64,000 bases of DNA, from contig NZ_NGUO01000006.1 of NCBI RefSeq assembly GCF_002206635.1, forward strand, positions 1 through 64,000, in the 5' to 3' direction. The notes beneath the pieces were generated by a model. The model saw only the letters and a list, made by a program, of their open reading frames with translations. It made no database searches and was not told the DNA's origin. The position numbers and the translations under genes are program-made. The stretch's first letter is position 1; every line of letters starts with the position of its first letter. This DNA is from Polynucleobacter aenigmaticus. GTDB lineage: Bacteria; Pseudomonadota; Gammaproteobacteria; Burkholderiales; Burkholderiaceae. Of this stretch, positions 44,127 through 52,215 are shown piece by piece.

Positions 44127-45332
44127 CTAAGTGAGATCCTTAAGATTGAGTTTTCTTAAGTGGGGTGCTAAGCGGTAGGTGAGCAACACCACCGCTATGG
44201 TTGCAGCTCCACCAAAGACGATTGATGGCACAAGCCCCATGAGGCTAGCGGCAATACCGGATTCAAGTGCACCCAATTCATTAGAGGAACCGATAAAGAT
44301 TCCATTGATGGCGCTAATTCTGCCGCGCATTTGATCAGGCGTGGTCAACTGCATGATGCTCCCACGGATTACTACCGAGACTGAGTCGCAGCAGCCAGAA
44401 ATAAATAGAAAGAGTGCGCACAGCCAAAGGTTGTTAGAAAGTCCAAAAGCGATAATGGCAAGCCCAAATCCGCCTACTGATAAAAATAAATGTTTTCCAG
44501 AATCCTCTAGTAAGGGCCGGCGCGCTAGGTAAATGCCTGTAATAACCGCTCCCGCTGCAGGAGCAGCGCGAAGAATCCCAAGGGTTTCTGGACCGGCATT
44601 GAGCACTTCTTTTACAAAAGCAGGCAGGATAGAAACGGCGCCGCCAAACAGAACGGCAAACATATCCAGCACCATGATTCCAATAATGAACTCATGCTTT
44701 CTAACGTAATGAAAGCCCTCTAAAAAGCTCTTCAAGAAGTTGGTGCTTAAGCCCTCAGGTTTTTCATGGGTGATGCGAATGAAGGTGATTCCATATAAGC
44801 CAACAGCGCCACTCAATGCTGCTAAAGCGTAGGTCCACTCAAGCCCAGCAAATCCAATCATGAGGCCGCCTAGGCCAGGACCAGCCACGACACAAATCTG
44901 AAATGCAGATGATGCGTAGGCGGTGTAGCGCGTCATTTGATTTCTGGGAATAATCTGTCCAAAGATAGCTTGATAGGAGGGGCGCAAGAGGGCACGTGCC
45001 AACCCTAAAAAAGCGACCGCGGTATAAATCAAAGGTACAGGTGGGGTGAGCCAGTCCAGTGCTATGGTGGTTAAAAATAACCCTACGGCAATATGTAGTA
45101 GGCAGGCGATGGCTGCAATGAGCTTTCTAGAATGGTGATCGACTGCATGCCCAGCATAGAGCGCCAAAATGAAATAAGGAACGAGCTCTGCCAGCCCCAC
45201 TAGACCGAGAGAAATTACGCTATTGGTGATTTCGTATAAATGCCACCCTACGGCAACCATCATGATTTGGTAGCTCAGAGTCGCACCAATGCGGTAGAGC
45301 AGGAGGGTTTTAAAGGCTTGACTGGTTTCCAT
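44127..45332 (-). CDS. MFS transporter, EntS-like group
   Basis: This 401-residue membrane protein has 12 predicted helices. YQIMMVAVGWHLYEIT in helix 1 and the loop HAVDHHSRKLIAAIACLLH with the conserved D-x-x-x-R-K motif between helices 2 and 3 identify the MFS_3 (enterobactin exporter-like) group. DQMRGRISAINGIFIGSSNELGALESG near the end is also typical. Substrate cannot be deduced. It is convergent with the hydroxyacyl-CoA dehydrogenase-like gene and divergent from the cytochrome b gene. Confidence 0.85.
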   Translation of the reverse strand: METSQAFKTLLLYRIGATLSYQIMMVAVGWHLYEITNSVISLGLVGLAELVPYFILALYAGHAVDHHSRKLIAAIACLLHIAVGLFLTTIALDWLTPPVPLIYTAVAFLGLARALLRPSYQAIFGQIIPRNQMTRYTAYASSAFQICVVAGPGLGGLMIGFAGLEWTYALAALSGAVGLYGITFIRITHEKPEGLSTNFLKSFLEGFHYVRKHEFIIGIMVLDMFAVLFGGAVSILPAFVKEVLNAGPETLGILRAAPAAGAVITGIYLARRPLLEDSGKHLFLSVGGFGLAIIAFGLSNNLWLCALFLFISGCCDSVSVVIRGSIMQLTTPDQMRGRISAINGIFIGSSNELGALESGIAASLMGLVPSIVFGGAATIAVVLLTYRLAPHLRKLNLKDLT

Positions 45333-45376
45333 GAATTTTGCTTAGTGTAATGGGGCTAGTCATTTATGCTTAGGGT

Positions 45377-46057
45377 ATGAAAAAAACCATTCGTGTATGG
45401 GACCTGCCGGTTCGACTATTTCATTGGCTATTAGTCAGCTGCATTGTTGTCAGTTTTATTACTGTCAAGATTGGCGGTAATGCAATGGATTTCCATGCGC
45501 GTGCGGGTTACTGCGTTTTGGCCTTGATCATCTTCAGAGTCTGCTGGGGTTTTATTGGTTCTCACCATGCCCGCTTCATCAATTTTGTTCCAAGCCCCAA
45601 AAGCTTACTTAGCTACGTATCTGGAAAAACTACAGCGGGGCTTGGCCACAATCCTTTGGGTGCCCTATCGGTCTTGGCCTTAATGGCTTCGGTGGGTTTG
45701 CAGGCAGTCACTGGCCTTTTTGCAAATGACGATATTTCTTTTGAAGGGCCATTTGCAAAGCATGTTTCAAATAGGACGGTTGAGCTCTTAACTTCAATCC
45801 ATTATTTCAATGAAAAAGTACTCATCATTCTGATAGCGCTACACCTCTGCGCAATTTTGTATTACCAAAAATTTAAAGGCGAGAACTTGGTTAAGCCAAT
45901 GATCGTAGGCGATAAAGAAATCGACCCAAGTGAGGAGGCAAAGTATCTGCTGGCTGACTTGGGTCATGCCTCCAAAGATGGAGGGTTACAACGCGGGTTC
46001 GCTCTATTGCTATTGAGCTTGATCGCGGTAGTTCTGGGTTACTTTATTACTAAGTAA
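45377..46057 (+). CDS. Cytochrome b561-type membrane protein
   Basis: This 226-residue cytochrome b has four to five membrane segments. Heme-ligating histidines are seen in VRLFHWLLVSCIV (about 15), MDFHARAGYCVL (about 40), SIHYFNEKV and LIALHLCAILYY. RLFHWLL is the starting signature of the bacterial di-heme cytochrome b group. It probably passes electrons from a periplasmic c-type cytochrome. It ends directly against the stop of the cytochrome c' gene on the other strand, and these two often travel together. The physiological partner is inferred. Confidence 0.87.
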   Translation: MKKTIRVWDLPVRLFHWLLVSCIVVSFITVKIGGNAMDFHARAGYCVLALIIFRVCWGFIGSHHARFINFVPSPKSLLSYVSGKTTAGLGHNPLGALSVLALMASVGLQAVTGLFANDDISFEGPFAKHVSNRTVELLTSIHYFNEKVLIILIALHLCAILYYQKFKGENLVKPMIVGDKEIDPSEEAKYLLADLGHASKDGGLQRGFALLLLSLIAVVLGYFITK

Positions 46058-46510
46058 TTACTTTTTCTTAAAGTCGTCATGACAGCCTTTGCAGGTTTGG
46101 CTAGCGGTGCCAAAAGCTTTCTTAATCGCATCCTGATCGCCTGACTGCGCAGCAGTGTTGAGGTTCGCAACCGCCAGTTGCATTTTCTCTGAAGCAGACT
46201 TGAATTTGGCATTATCTGACCATACCTCTGGAAGAGCATTGCCACCTTCAGTACCTGGACCAAAAGCTTGCCATGGTAGGGTAGAAATCATTGCAACAAC
46301 AGCTGCGTTTTTGGCGACCTCATCTTTGTTAAATGGGGCCTCGCCTTTAACAACTGCGCCAATTTTTCCAAAGGAATTGGCCATGACTGTGAGTGCGCTC
46401 TGACGATATTTAATGGCGTCCTCTGGTTTTTTAAATTGAGCAAAAGCAACTCCTGCGCTTACTAGCAATGTGGGTACAAGGGCAGACAAAACAATATGCT
46501 TGAGTTTCAT
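46058..46510 (-). CDS. Cytochrome c' (class II cytochrome c)
   Basis: This is a 150-residue periplasmic cytochrome. A signal peptide occupies about 1-24 (ends GVAFA). The four-helix bundle starts with KKPEDAIKYRQSALTVMANSFG, where R and the aromatic pattern are typical of c'. The heme-binding CKGCH motif is at about 141-145, near the C-terminus, as in class II. It binds NO or protects against it in some species; here the adjacent cytochrome b suggests an electron-transfer role. The two genes are convergent with no space between their stops. Confidence 0.93.
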   Translation of the reverse strand: MKLKHIVLSALVPTLLVSAGVAFAQFKKPEDAIKYRQSALTVMANSFGKIGAVVKGEAPFNKDEVAKNAAVVAMISTLPWQAFGPGTEGGNALPEVWSDNAKFKSASEKMQLAVANLNTAAQSGDQDAIKKAFGTASQTCKGCHDDFKKK

Positions 46511-46601
46511 AAGGGGCTCCAGAAATTTAGGTAAATAAAGGTGGTTAAAACTTACCCAATTAGCATACTCTCGAATAATAAATTTTGCAGCTTGCGCTCC
46601 C

Positions 46602-47264
46602 TTAGAAAATCATTTGCAAGGGGAGCGTGACAAAGTAAAGGATGCCCTTAAAAAACGCCATTAGGGGCTCCATCCACAGAGTGCCAATGACTCCAGTAAA
46701 AACGAGCGCGAGAACAATAAAAAAGCCCCAAGGCTCTAACTTTCCCAGTGCGATGGATTGGCGTGCGGGCAATAAGCCAGCCAGAATGCGTCCGCCATCG
46801 AGCGGGGGAAGTGGGAAAAGATTAAATACCAGGAGACCGAGGTTCCAGGTGATTCCCGCCTGGGACATAGCAACCAGAAAGCGTTCATCCACACCAAATC
46901 CAATCAGGCCGATGAGAAGAATTGCCCAAATCAAGGCTTGAATGAAATTAGATCCTGGACCAGCCAAAGCCACCCAAATGGAGTCAATGCGGGGGTTGCG
47001 AAGACGTCCAAAGTTAACGGGCACCGGCTTGGCATAACCCACTAAGAAGGGTGATCCCGTCAAAATCAGCATCAAGGGGATGAGGATGGTTCCCACTGGG
47101 TCTATATGTTTAAGTGGGTTCAGGCTAACTCTCCCTAGCATGTAGGCGGTGTTGTCACCCAATTTTCGGGCGGCGTAGCCGTGCGCCGCTTCGTGGATCG
47201 TAATGGCAAAAATCAAAGGAATCGCATTAATTGCGACAGCTTGGATAGAATAGTCAGTAATCAT
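46602..47264 (-). CDS. Site-2 protease family (M50) membrane metallopeptidase
   Basis: This protein of about 220 residues has six membrane segments. The zinc motif is ITIHEAAHGYAARKLGD (HExxH), and the third ligand is in FNLFPLPPLDGGRIL (DG motif). It is the compact group without PDZ domains, which cleaves membrane proteins or acts as a housekeeping protease. The start MITDYSIQ at 47264 is preferred: the longer frame to 47375 would overlap the divergent small gene and has no family match. Confidence 0.88.
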   Translation of the reverse strand: MITDYSIQAVAINAIPLIFAITIHEAAHGYAARKLGDNTAYMLGRVSLNPLKHIDPVGTILIPLMLILTGSPFLVGYAKPVPVNFGRLRNPRIDSIWVALAGPGSNFIQALIWAILLIGLIGFGVDERFLVAMSQAGITWNLGLLVFNLFPLPPLDGGRILAGLLPARQSIALGKLEPWGFFIVLALVFTGVIGTLWMEPLMAFFKGILYFVTLPLQMIF

Positions 47265-47292
47265 GGCAATATGATATCCATAGGAGCAAAAA

Positions 47293-47460
47293 GTGACTGA
47301 CGAAAAAAAACCTGAATCAAAAACCCCGGCTAAGCCTGTAGTAGCTAAGCCTTCGGCTCGCCCCCCAGCCCCCAAAGGCCCATCAGGCCCTGGTGGCAGG
47401 CCTCAAGCTGGCTTTGGTGGCGGAAAAGCCATGATGCGTAAGGCTGGCCGCGGCCGATAG
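47293..47460 (+). CDS. Small proline/glycine/lysine-rich protein, 55 residues
   Basis: A GTG start preceded by TAGGAGCAAAAA gives a 55-residue protein. The first half is charged and proline-rich (TDEKKPESKTPAKPVVAKPS), the second half glycine/arginine-rich and ends KAMMRKAGRGR. It appears disordered and strongly basic. It is divergent from the M50 protease and followed 44 bases later by another small gene. I do not know its function; similar tails are common in small Burkholderiales proteins. Confidence 0.55.
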   Translation: MTDEKKPESKTPAKPVVAKPSARPPAPKGPSGPGGRPQAGFGGGKAMMRKAGRGR

Positions 47461-47504
47461 TGGATAATTACGCAACTAATTGATGTGTTTAATGAGGATT
47501 TAGC

Positions 47505-47642
47505 ATGAACGAATGGCATAAAGAGTCGAAAGACGAGATCAACAAAAAGATCATTACCTTGATTGTGATGTTGGCAGCCGCTACTAGCCTAGCTATTTTA
47601 TTTGCATTGGTTGCAGCTCATACTGGTTACGTATTCGGTTAA
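47505..47642 (+). CDS. Small single-span membrane protein, 45 residues
   Basis: The ATG at 47505 follows AATGAGGATTTAGC, a reasonable ribosome-binding site. The peptide has a charged N-terminus (NEWHKESKDEINKK) and one hydrophobic helix (IITLIVMLAAATSLAILFAL), ending GYVFG. This would place it in the inner membrane with the N-terminus inside. It lies nine bases before the dioxygenase-like gene, so it is probably cotranscribed. Function unknown. Confidence 0.6.
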   Translation: MNEWHKESKDEINKKIITLIVMLAAATSLAILFALVAAHTGYVFG

Positions 47643-47651
47643 TCTGCATTA

Positions 47652-48431
47652 ATGACTAGCCATCGCCAACCTGCAGTATTCGCTGGCCATGGCAGTCCGA
47701 TGTACGCCATTGAGCCCAATCGCTATACAGCTGCTTGGGCCAGTCTTGGCAAAACACTGAAGCGCCCAGATGCCATTTTGGTCATCTCGGCTCATTGGGT
47801 TACTCGGGGCGTATGGATTACCGCAATGCCCAAACCCAAAACGATTCATGACTTTGGTGGATTTCCGCAAGCCTTGTTTGATATTCAATATCCAGCGCCC
47901 GGAAGTCCGGCACTCGCAGATCGAGTAAAAGAACTCTTAGATATTCCTGTTGTACTCGAAGAGAATGAATGGGGCATTGATCACGGTGCTTGGTCTGTTC
48001 TCAGATACCTCTATCCTGCTGCAGATGTGCCTATCGTGCAACTCAGCTTAGATGGCTCTTTGTCCGCGAGTGAGCATTACGAACTGGCAAAAAAATTGCG
48101 CCCATTGCGCGATGAAAATATTTTGATTCTGGCTAGTGGAAATGTTGTACATAATTTACGAACTATTCATTGGGAAGAGGGCGCGACCCCGTATCCTTGG
48201 GCCAAAGAGTTCAATGATTTTTTTGTATCTGAGATGAGCGCAAATCACCATGAGACTTTGATTCATTGGGAACGGTTTGGTGACGCCGCCCATTTATCGA
48301 TCCCGACCTCTGAGCATTATTGGCCTGCCTTATATACGCTTGCTCTTCAGGAGCAAGGTGAAGAATCTAAGGTATTGGTGAATGGTTTGGAGATGGGTTC
48401 TATCAGCATGCTAACTTTTTCAATTCAATAA
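47652..48431 (+). CDS. Class III extradiol dioxygenase-like protein, YgiD/LigB family
   Basis: This 259-residue protein matches the DODA-type ring-opening dioxygenase family. The metal-ligand histidines are in PAVFAGHGSPMYAI (about 14), VISAHWVTRG (about 49), the acidic/His segment ENEWGIDHGAW, and LASGNVVHNLRTIHW (about 170). E. coli YgiD in this group acts on DOPA. The start overlaps nothing; it follows the small membrane gene by nine bases and precedes crcB by ten. The natural substrate here is unknown. Confidence 0.88.
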   Translation: MTSHRQPAVFAGHGSPMYAIEPNRYTAAWASLGKTLKRPDAILVISAHWVTRGVWITAMPKPKTIHDFGGFPQALFDIQYPAPGSPALADRVKELLDIPVVLEENEWGIDHGAWSVLRYLYPAADVPIVQLSLDGSLSASEHYELAKKLRPLRDENILILASGNVVHNLRTIHWEEGATPYPWAKEFNDFFVSEMSANHHETLIHWERFGDAAHLSIPTSEHYWPALYTLALQEQGEESKVLVNGLEMGSISMLTFSIQ

Positions 48432-48441
48432 ACATCCATAT

Positions 48442-48819
48442 ATGTGGCCATCTATTTTTGCAATTTTTTGTGGAGCGGGTCTCGGCGCATTGCTGAGAGC
48501 TGGATTTAATCTGGCGACAGTTGGTCTTGTCTCAACACTTCCCCTGGGAACCTTTATCTCCAATATGGTGGGTGGATATATGGTGGGTATCGCTGTGGCA
48601 TTTTTTGGTAACAACCCAAGCCTATCTCCCGAATGGAAGTTATTTGTGATCACCGGTTTTTTGGGTGGTCTCACAACCTTTTCTAGTTTTTCTGCTGAAG
48701 TCGTGGGCTTTATGCAGCGCGGCGAAGTGACTTGGGCTCTCGGGACTGCGCTCTTGCACTTAGTTGGCTCGCTGACCTTAACTTTCTTGGGTATTCTGAC
48801 TTATCAAGCGCTGAAGTAA
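48442..48819 (+). CDS. crcB: Fluoride ion channel CrcB/Fluc
   Basis: This 125-residue protein with four membrane helices dimerises to export fluoride. GAGLGALLRAGFNL, TFISNMVGGYMVGI (with the conserved Asn) and TGFLGGLTTFSSFSAEV (the sodium-site break and Phe box) are family hallmarks. It is 10 bases after the dioxygenase gene. No fluoride riboswitch is visible in the very short space before it, so any such control would be further upstream in the operon. Confidence 0.95.
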   Translation: MWPSIFAIFCGAGLGALLRAGFNLATVGLVSTLPLGTFISNMVGGYMVGIAVAFFGNNPSLSPEWKLFVITGFLGGLTTFSSFSAEVVGFMQRGEVTWALGTALLHLVGSLTLTFLGILTYQALK

Positions 48820-48826
48820 ATCTGTT

Positions 48827-49795
48827 TTACTCGGGCTTAATATTGCCTGCCTTCACTACGGCACTCCATTTAGCGGCTTCAGATTTAATCAAGGCCGCAA
48901 AGTCAGCCGGAGTGCCGCCCCCGATTTCATTGCCTTGAGAGAGCATCAGCTCACGCAGTTGTGGATCCTTTAGGGCCTCATTAGCTGCTTTATTTAAGAT
49001 GTCAATAATGGGTTTTGGTGTGCCGGCAGGCGCAATGAATCCTTGCCAATTCAGCACTTCAACTTTGGGGTAGCCAAGCTCTGCAAAGCTAGGCAAATTC
49101 GGGAAGAGGGGAGACCTTTTCTTACTAGTAATTGCAATAGCACGTAACTTATCAGCCCTAATACTCGGGACAGCTGAATACATTTGATCAAACATCATGT
49201 CTACGTTGCCCGCCATGAGATCTGTCAATGCGGCAGAACCACTCTTATAGGGCACATGAATCATTTGGATTCCGGCATTTTGCATAAAGAGTTCAGCTGA
49301 GAGTTGATGGCTGCCTCCGATGCCTCCCGAAGAGAAGGTGAGGGTGCCTGGTTTTGCCTTGGCTGCAGTCACAATATCTTGAATCGTTTTGTACTGTGAA
49401 TTTGGGTTGACCACTAATATTAGTGGACCCTTTTCGACAAGGATGATCGGGCTAAGAGCAGTTTCTGGGTCATAGCGTAAAGTGCCAAAGAGTGTTTTGT
49501 TTACTGCCAGGGGCGCAAAGTTTCCCATGCCAATGGTGTAGCCATCTGGTGCTGCTCTTGCAACAAATTCAGTGCCGATGTTGCCACCCGCTCCAGGCTT
49601 GTTATCAATGACGATAGGCTGCTTCAGAATCACACTCATTTTCTGGGCTAGTTGCCTACTCCGAGAATCTGCGCTACCACCGGCGCCATACGGCACTACT
49701 AAATTAATAGATTTGCTAGGGTACGTGTTTTGGGCCTGCGCTGACGAGAGCATTAAGCCAATGATCGAAGTACAAAGAAGCGAGGTGAGTTTCAT
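48827..49795 (-). CDS. Bug-type (TctC) periplasmic substrate-binding protein
   Basis: This 322-residue protein has a signal peptide (about 1-21, ends AQA) and the Bug family core: YPSKSINLVVPYGAGGSADSRSR, then NIGTEFVARAAPDGYTI, and HVPYKSGSAALTDLMAGNVD and PELGYP-like later segments. Bug proteins bind small carboxylates such as tricarboxylates or amino acids. No TctA/TctB permease genes are adjacent, which is common for the many orphan Bug proteins of Burkholderiales. It ends just after crcB (convergent) and its start overlaps the chromate transporter gene by four bases. Confidence 0.92.
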   Translation of the reverse strand: MKLTSLLCTSIIGLMLSSAQAQNTYPSKSINLVVPYGAGGSADSRSRQLAQKMSVILKQPIVIDNKPGAGGNIGTEFVARAAPDGYTIGMGNFAPLAVNKTLFGTLRYDPETALSPIILVEKGPLILVVNPNSQYKTIQDIVTAAKAKPGTLTFSSGGIGGSHQLSAELFMQNAGIQMIHVPYKSGSAALTDLMAGNVDMMFDQMYSAVPSIRADKLRAIAITSKKRSPLFPNLPSFAELGYPKVEVLNWQGFIAPAGTPKPIIDILNKAANEALKDPQLRELMLSQGNEIGGGTPADFAALIKSEAAKWSAVVKAGNIKPE

Positions 49796-50313
49796 ATAAA
49801 TCCCATTGTTCCCAGGGCTGCGCCCAGTGCAATCAAATATAAAGGATGCCAGCGGGTAAAGACCGTCAACCCAATAGTCAATAGAGTCAATCCATATGCA
49901 GCATAGCTATGATTTATTTGTAATGCAATCTGCCATGCCGAAGAAAGAACCAGTCCAATTGCCAGTGCGGCAGCGGCGTATTGAATCGCCCTCTTTTTTT
50001 GTTCGTCATTCATGCTAAGGATCAAGCGTTGTACAAAGTACACCAAAATAGAGGATGGCCAAGCAATAGCAAAAGTAGCGAGTAGGGCTCCCAGAATGCC
50101 GCCAACATGCCATCCTATTAGGGTGATGGTCATGAAATTTGGACCAGGAGCAGCTTGAGCAATTGCAAAGTAATCGGCAAAAGTTTGCAGGTCAACCCAA
50201 TGCTCTTGGTAGACGGCTAAATTTAAAAGGCTCGGCAGTAATGCATTAACCCCACCAAATGCAATAAGAGAAAAGGTGGAAAGTTTTAAGAATAGACTGA
50301 GAAGCACGCTCAT
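49792..50313 (-). CDS. Chromate transporter, C-terminal-type half (ChrA family)
   Basis: This protein of about 173 residues has five to six membrane segments. FGGVNALLPSL near the N-terminus and AIAQAAPGPNFMTITLIGWHVGG are the signature of short-chain ChrA proteins, which work as a pair. The start MSVLLSLFLKL at 50313 overlaps the upstream half by four bases; an upstream in-frame extension would lie inside it. It transports chromate or a similar oxyanion. The pair equals one full-length ChrA. Confidence 0.88.
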   Translation of the reverse strand: MSVLLSLFLKLSTFSLIAFGGVNALLPSLLNLAVYQEHWVDLQTFADYFAIAQAAPGPNFMTITLIGWHVGGILGALLATFAIAWPSSILVYFVQRLILSMNDEQKKRAIQYAAAALAIGLVLSSAWQIALQINHSYAAYGLTLLTIGLTVFTRWHPLYLIALGAALGTMGFI

Positions 50314-50849
50314 AGCTTGCGAGCCTTCTTGAAGGCTAGAAGTAAAGCGAGTGGCGAAATGATGAGAACAACCCAACCAAGGCCTAGGTGAAAGTAACTA
50401 GCAGCTATTACTGTGAAAACTACCACCAAAAGCATTGCAGGGTATCGAAACTCATCACGCAACATTTTGATGCCGGTGGAGGCAATTAATCCAACGCCCA
50501 CTGCAGAGATGCCCCTGAGTAGACCTTGAACGCTCTCTAGGTTGCTGTAATGTTGATATAGCACGGCCAGTAACATGACAATGCAGATTGGCCCGAGAGT
50601 CAGACCAAGCGCTGCGGCAAAGGCACCTTTAGCTCCACAAAGACGTGAGCCAATACATACGGCAAGATTCAGAATATTCGGCCCTGGAACAATTTGGCAT
50701 ATCCCGAGAATGGCGCTGAATTCTTCTGAACTAAGGACCTTATCTTGCTCCACCAAGGTGCGGCGAGCCCAGGGTAATACTCCACCAAAACCGGACATAC
50801 CAATTTTGCTAAAGCAAATAAATAACTCTGTTGGAGTAAGTGCCTTCAA
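50310..50849 (-). CDS. Chromate transporter, N-terminal-type half (ChrA family)
   Basis: This 179-residue membrane protein has the short-chain ChrA start TELFICFSKIGMSGFGGVLPWARR followed by ICQIVPGPNILNLAVCIG, the PGPN motif shared with its partner. The two genes overlap by four bases (ATGA), so they are translated together, and the Bug gene follows with a further four-base overlap. The upstream hydroxyacid dehydrogenase gene lies five bases before the start. The four-gene operon may therefore handle an organic anion and not only chromate. Confidence 0.88.
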   Translation of the reverse strand: MKALTPTELFICFSKIGMSGFGGVLPWARRTLVEQDKVLSSEEFSAILGICQIVPGPNILNLAVCIGSRLCGAKGAFAAALGLTLGPICIVMLLAVLYQHYSNLESVQGLLRGISAVGVGLIASTGIKMLRDEFRYPAMLLVVVFTVIAASYFHLGLGWVVLIISPLALLLAFKKARKL

Positions 50850-50854
50850 GGTGA

Positions 50855-51829
50855 TTACATTTTAAAAGGGTGTGGCAAGGGTTTTTGATCGAGCCAGGCC
50901 TCTAAGGTTTGGGTAATGCCATTTGAGAAAGTCTCAAAAATAGGCTCTGCGATAAAGCCAAGATGAGGTGTAACTAATAGATTTGGAGTGTTGCGTAAGG
51001 GATCGTCTTTTGGAAGCGGCTCAATATCAAAGACATCGACTGCGGCTTGTGCAGGGCAACCCTTTTTTAGTGCTGCGCACAAATCCGGCATATCAATTAA
51101 TGCTGAGCGGGAGGTGTTCACAAGAATAGAATCGGCCCGCATCAAAGCAAGTTGATCGGCGCTAATAATTCCTTTGGTTCCTGGCCCCGCTACTAAATGC
51201 ATCGTCACCACTTTAGAGGTTCTCAGAAGTTCATCGAGACTAACGGATGTGGCATTTTCAGCGGCAGCGCGTTCTGGTGTCATGCGTGGACTCCAGGTAA
51301 CTACCTCCATGCCAAAGGCATGACCAACTCTCGCTACTCGACTACCGATTGCGCCTAAGCCCATCACACCAAGTCGTTGACCAGAGAGCATTGGTAGTAG
51401 GGATAGTTCATCGCGCCAGCCACCGGTAGAAATTAACTTGTTCTCCTCGATCAGGCGTTTAGAGGCGCCCAAGATTAAGGCCCAAGTTAACTCTGCGGTG
51501 GTCTCTGTTGATGGGCCACCAGGAGTACATGCAATAGGGATGTTTCTGGAGACCAAAGAAGAGGCCTCAAGGGTGCCATTACGTTTGCCTGTAAACATGA
51601 GGAACTTCAGCTTTGGCAGTCTCGCAATCATCGCTTCATTAAATGGCGAGCGATCACGCACGATGGCAATGGCATCAGCATCTTTTACAGCCTGGTATAG
51701 CGCCTCATCGCGCAATGGCTCATGATGAATTGTGAGATTTGAATTTTGTTCGAGCCTATCCCATTTGGAGAAGCGACGAAGGGCGCGTTCGTAGTCCCCT
51801 AGGATAACAATGTTAGGTAAATTAGCCAT
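50855..51829 (-). CDS. D-2-hydroxyacid dehydrogenase family protein
   Basis: This 324-residue NAD-dependent dehydrogenase has the Rossmann motif GVMGLGAIGSRVARVG (about 153), NTSRSALIDMPDL where the catalytic Arg is in TSRSA (about 238), DIEPLPKDDPL with the Glu, and VTPHLGFIAE with the His (about 291). It is the same superfamily as the gene at 42149 but a different subgroup. It leads the operon with the ChrA halves and a Bug protein. A TTTA repeat lies next to its start. Confidence 0.88.
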   Translation of the reverse strand: MANLPNIVILGDYERALRRFSKWDRLEQNSNLTIHHEPLRDEALYQAVKDADAIAIVRDRSPFNEAMIARLPKLKFLMFTGKRNGTLEASSLVSRNIPIACTPGGPSTETTAELTWALILGASKRLIEENKLISTGGWRDELSLLPMLSGQRLGVMGLGAIGSRVARVGHAFGMEVVTWSPRMTPERAAAENATSVSLDELLRTSKVVTMHLVAGPGTKGIISADQLALMRADSILVNTSRSALIDMPDLCAALKKGCPAQAAVDVFDIEPLPKDDPLRNTPNLLVTPHLGFIAEPIFETFSNGITQTLEAWLDQKPLPHPFKM

Positions 51830-51836
51830 GTCTCTC

Positions 51837-51856
51837 TTTATTTATTTATTTATTTA
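51837..51856. repeat. Tetranucleotide repeat (TTTA)5 upstream of the dehydrogenase gene
   Basis: Five tandem TTTA units, continuing as TTATT, start eight bases before the minus-strand ATG at 51829, just beyond its AAAGAGAGAC ribosome-binding region. Unit loss or gain would alter leader length, not the reading frame. Confidence 0.7.
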
Positions 51857-51912
51857 TTATTCTGTTCGAGTTTACTATCGATTACTAATCAATTTTGATA
51901 AAGGAAATTCCC

Positions 51913-52215
51913 ATGATTTTGGAGCACTGCGATATAGAAATTGACCCAAGTAAGGGTGCTGAGTTTGAGGAGGCTATTTTGCGTGGCGTAAACACGGTGA
52001 TTGCCAAGGCAAAAGGATTCCGAGGTTTTAAGGTCAATCACAGCATCGAAAGCCCAGCGCGATATTTATTGCTGATTTACTGGGATAGTTTGGAAAACCA
52101 TACGGTGGATTTTCGAGGGTCGGATGCATTTGCTGATTGGCGCGCTATTGTGGGTCCATTTTTTGTAAAGCCACCTTTTGTGGAGCACATGACTTTGGTG
52201 GGTAAGTCAGGCTAA
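51913..52215 (+). CDS. Antibiotic biosynthesis monooxygenase (ABM) domain protein
   Basis: This protein of 100 residues has the ferredoxin-like ABM fold: MILEHCDIEIDPSKGAEFEEAI, then FRGFKVNHSIESPARYLLLIYWDSLENHTVDFRGSDAFADWRA. The W-x-S-x-E-x-H pattern and the D-F-R-G-S-x-F helix are family features. Such proteins are heme or quinone modifying enzymes, or of unknown role. The start at 51913 has AAAGGAAATTCCC before it; an ATA/ATG start further upstream is less likely. It overlaps the trhO stop by four bases on the opposite strand. Confidence 0.82.
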   Translation: MILEHCDIEIDPSKGAEFEEAILRGVNTVIAKAKGFRGFKVNHSIESPARYLLLIYWDSLENHTVDFRGSDAFADWRAIVGPFFVKPPFVEHMTLVGKSG

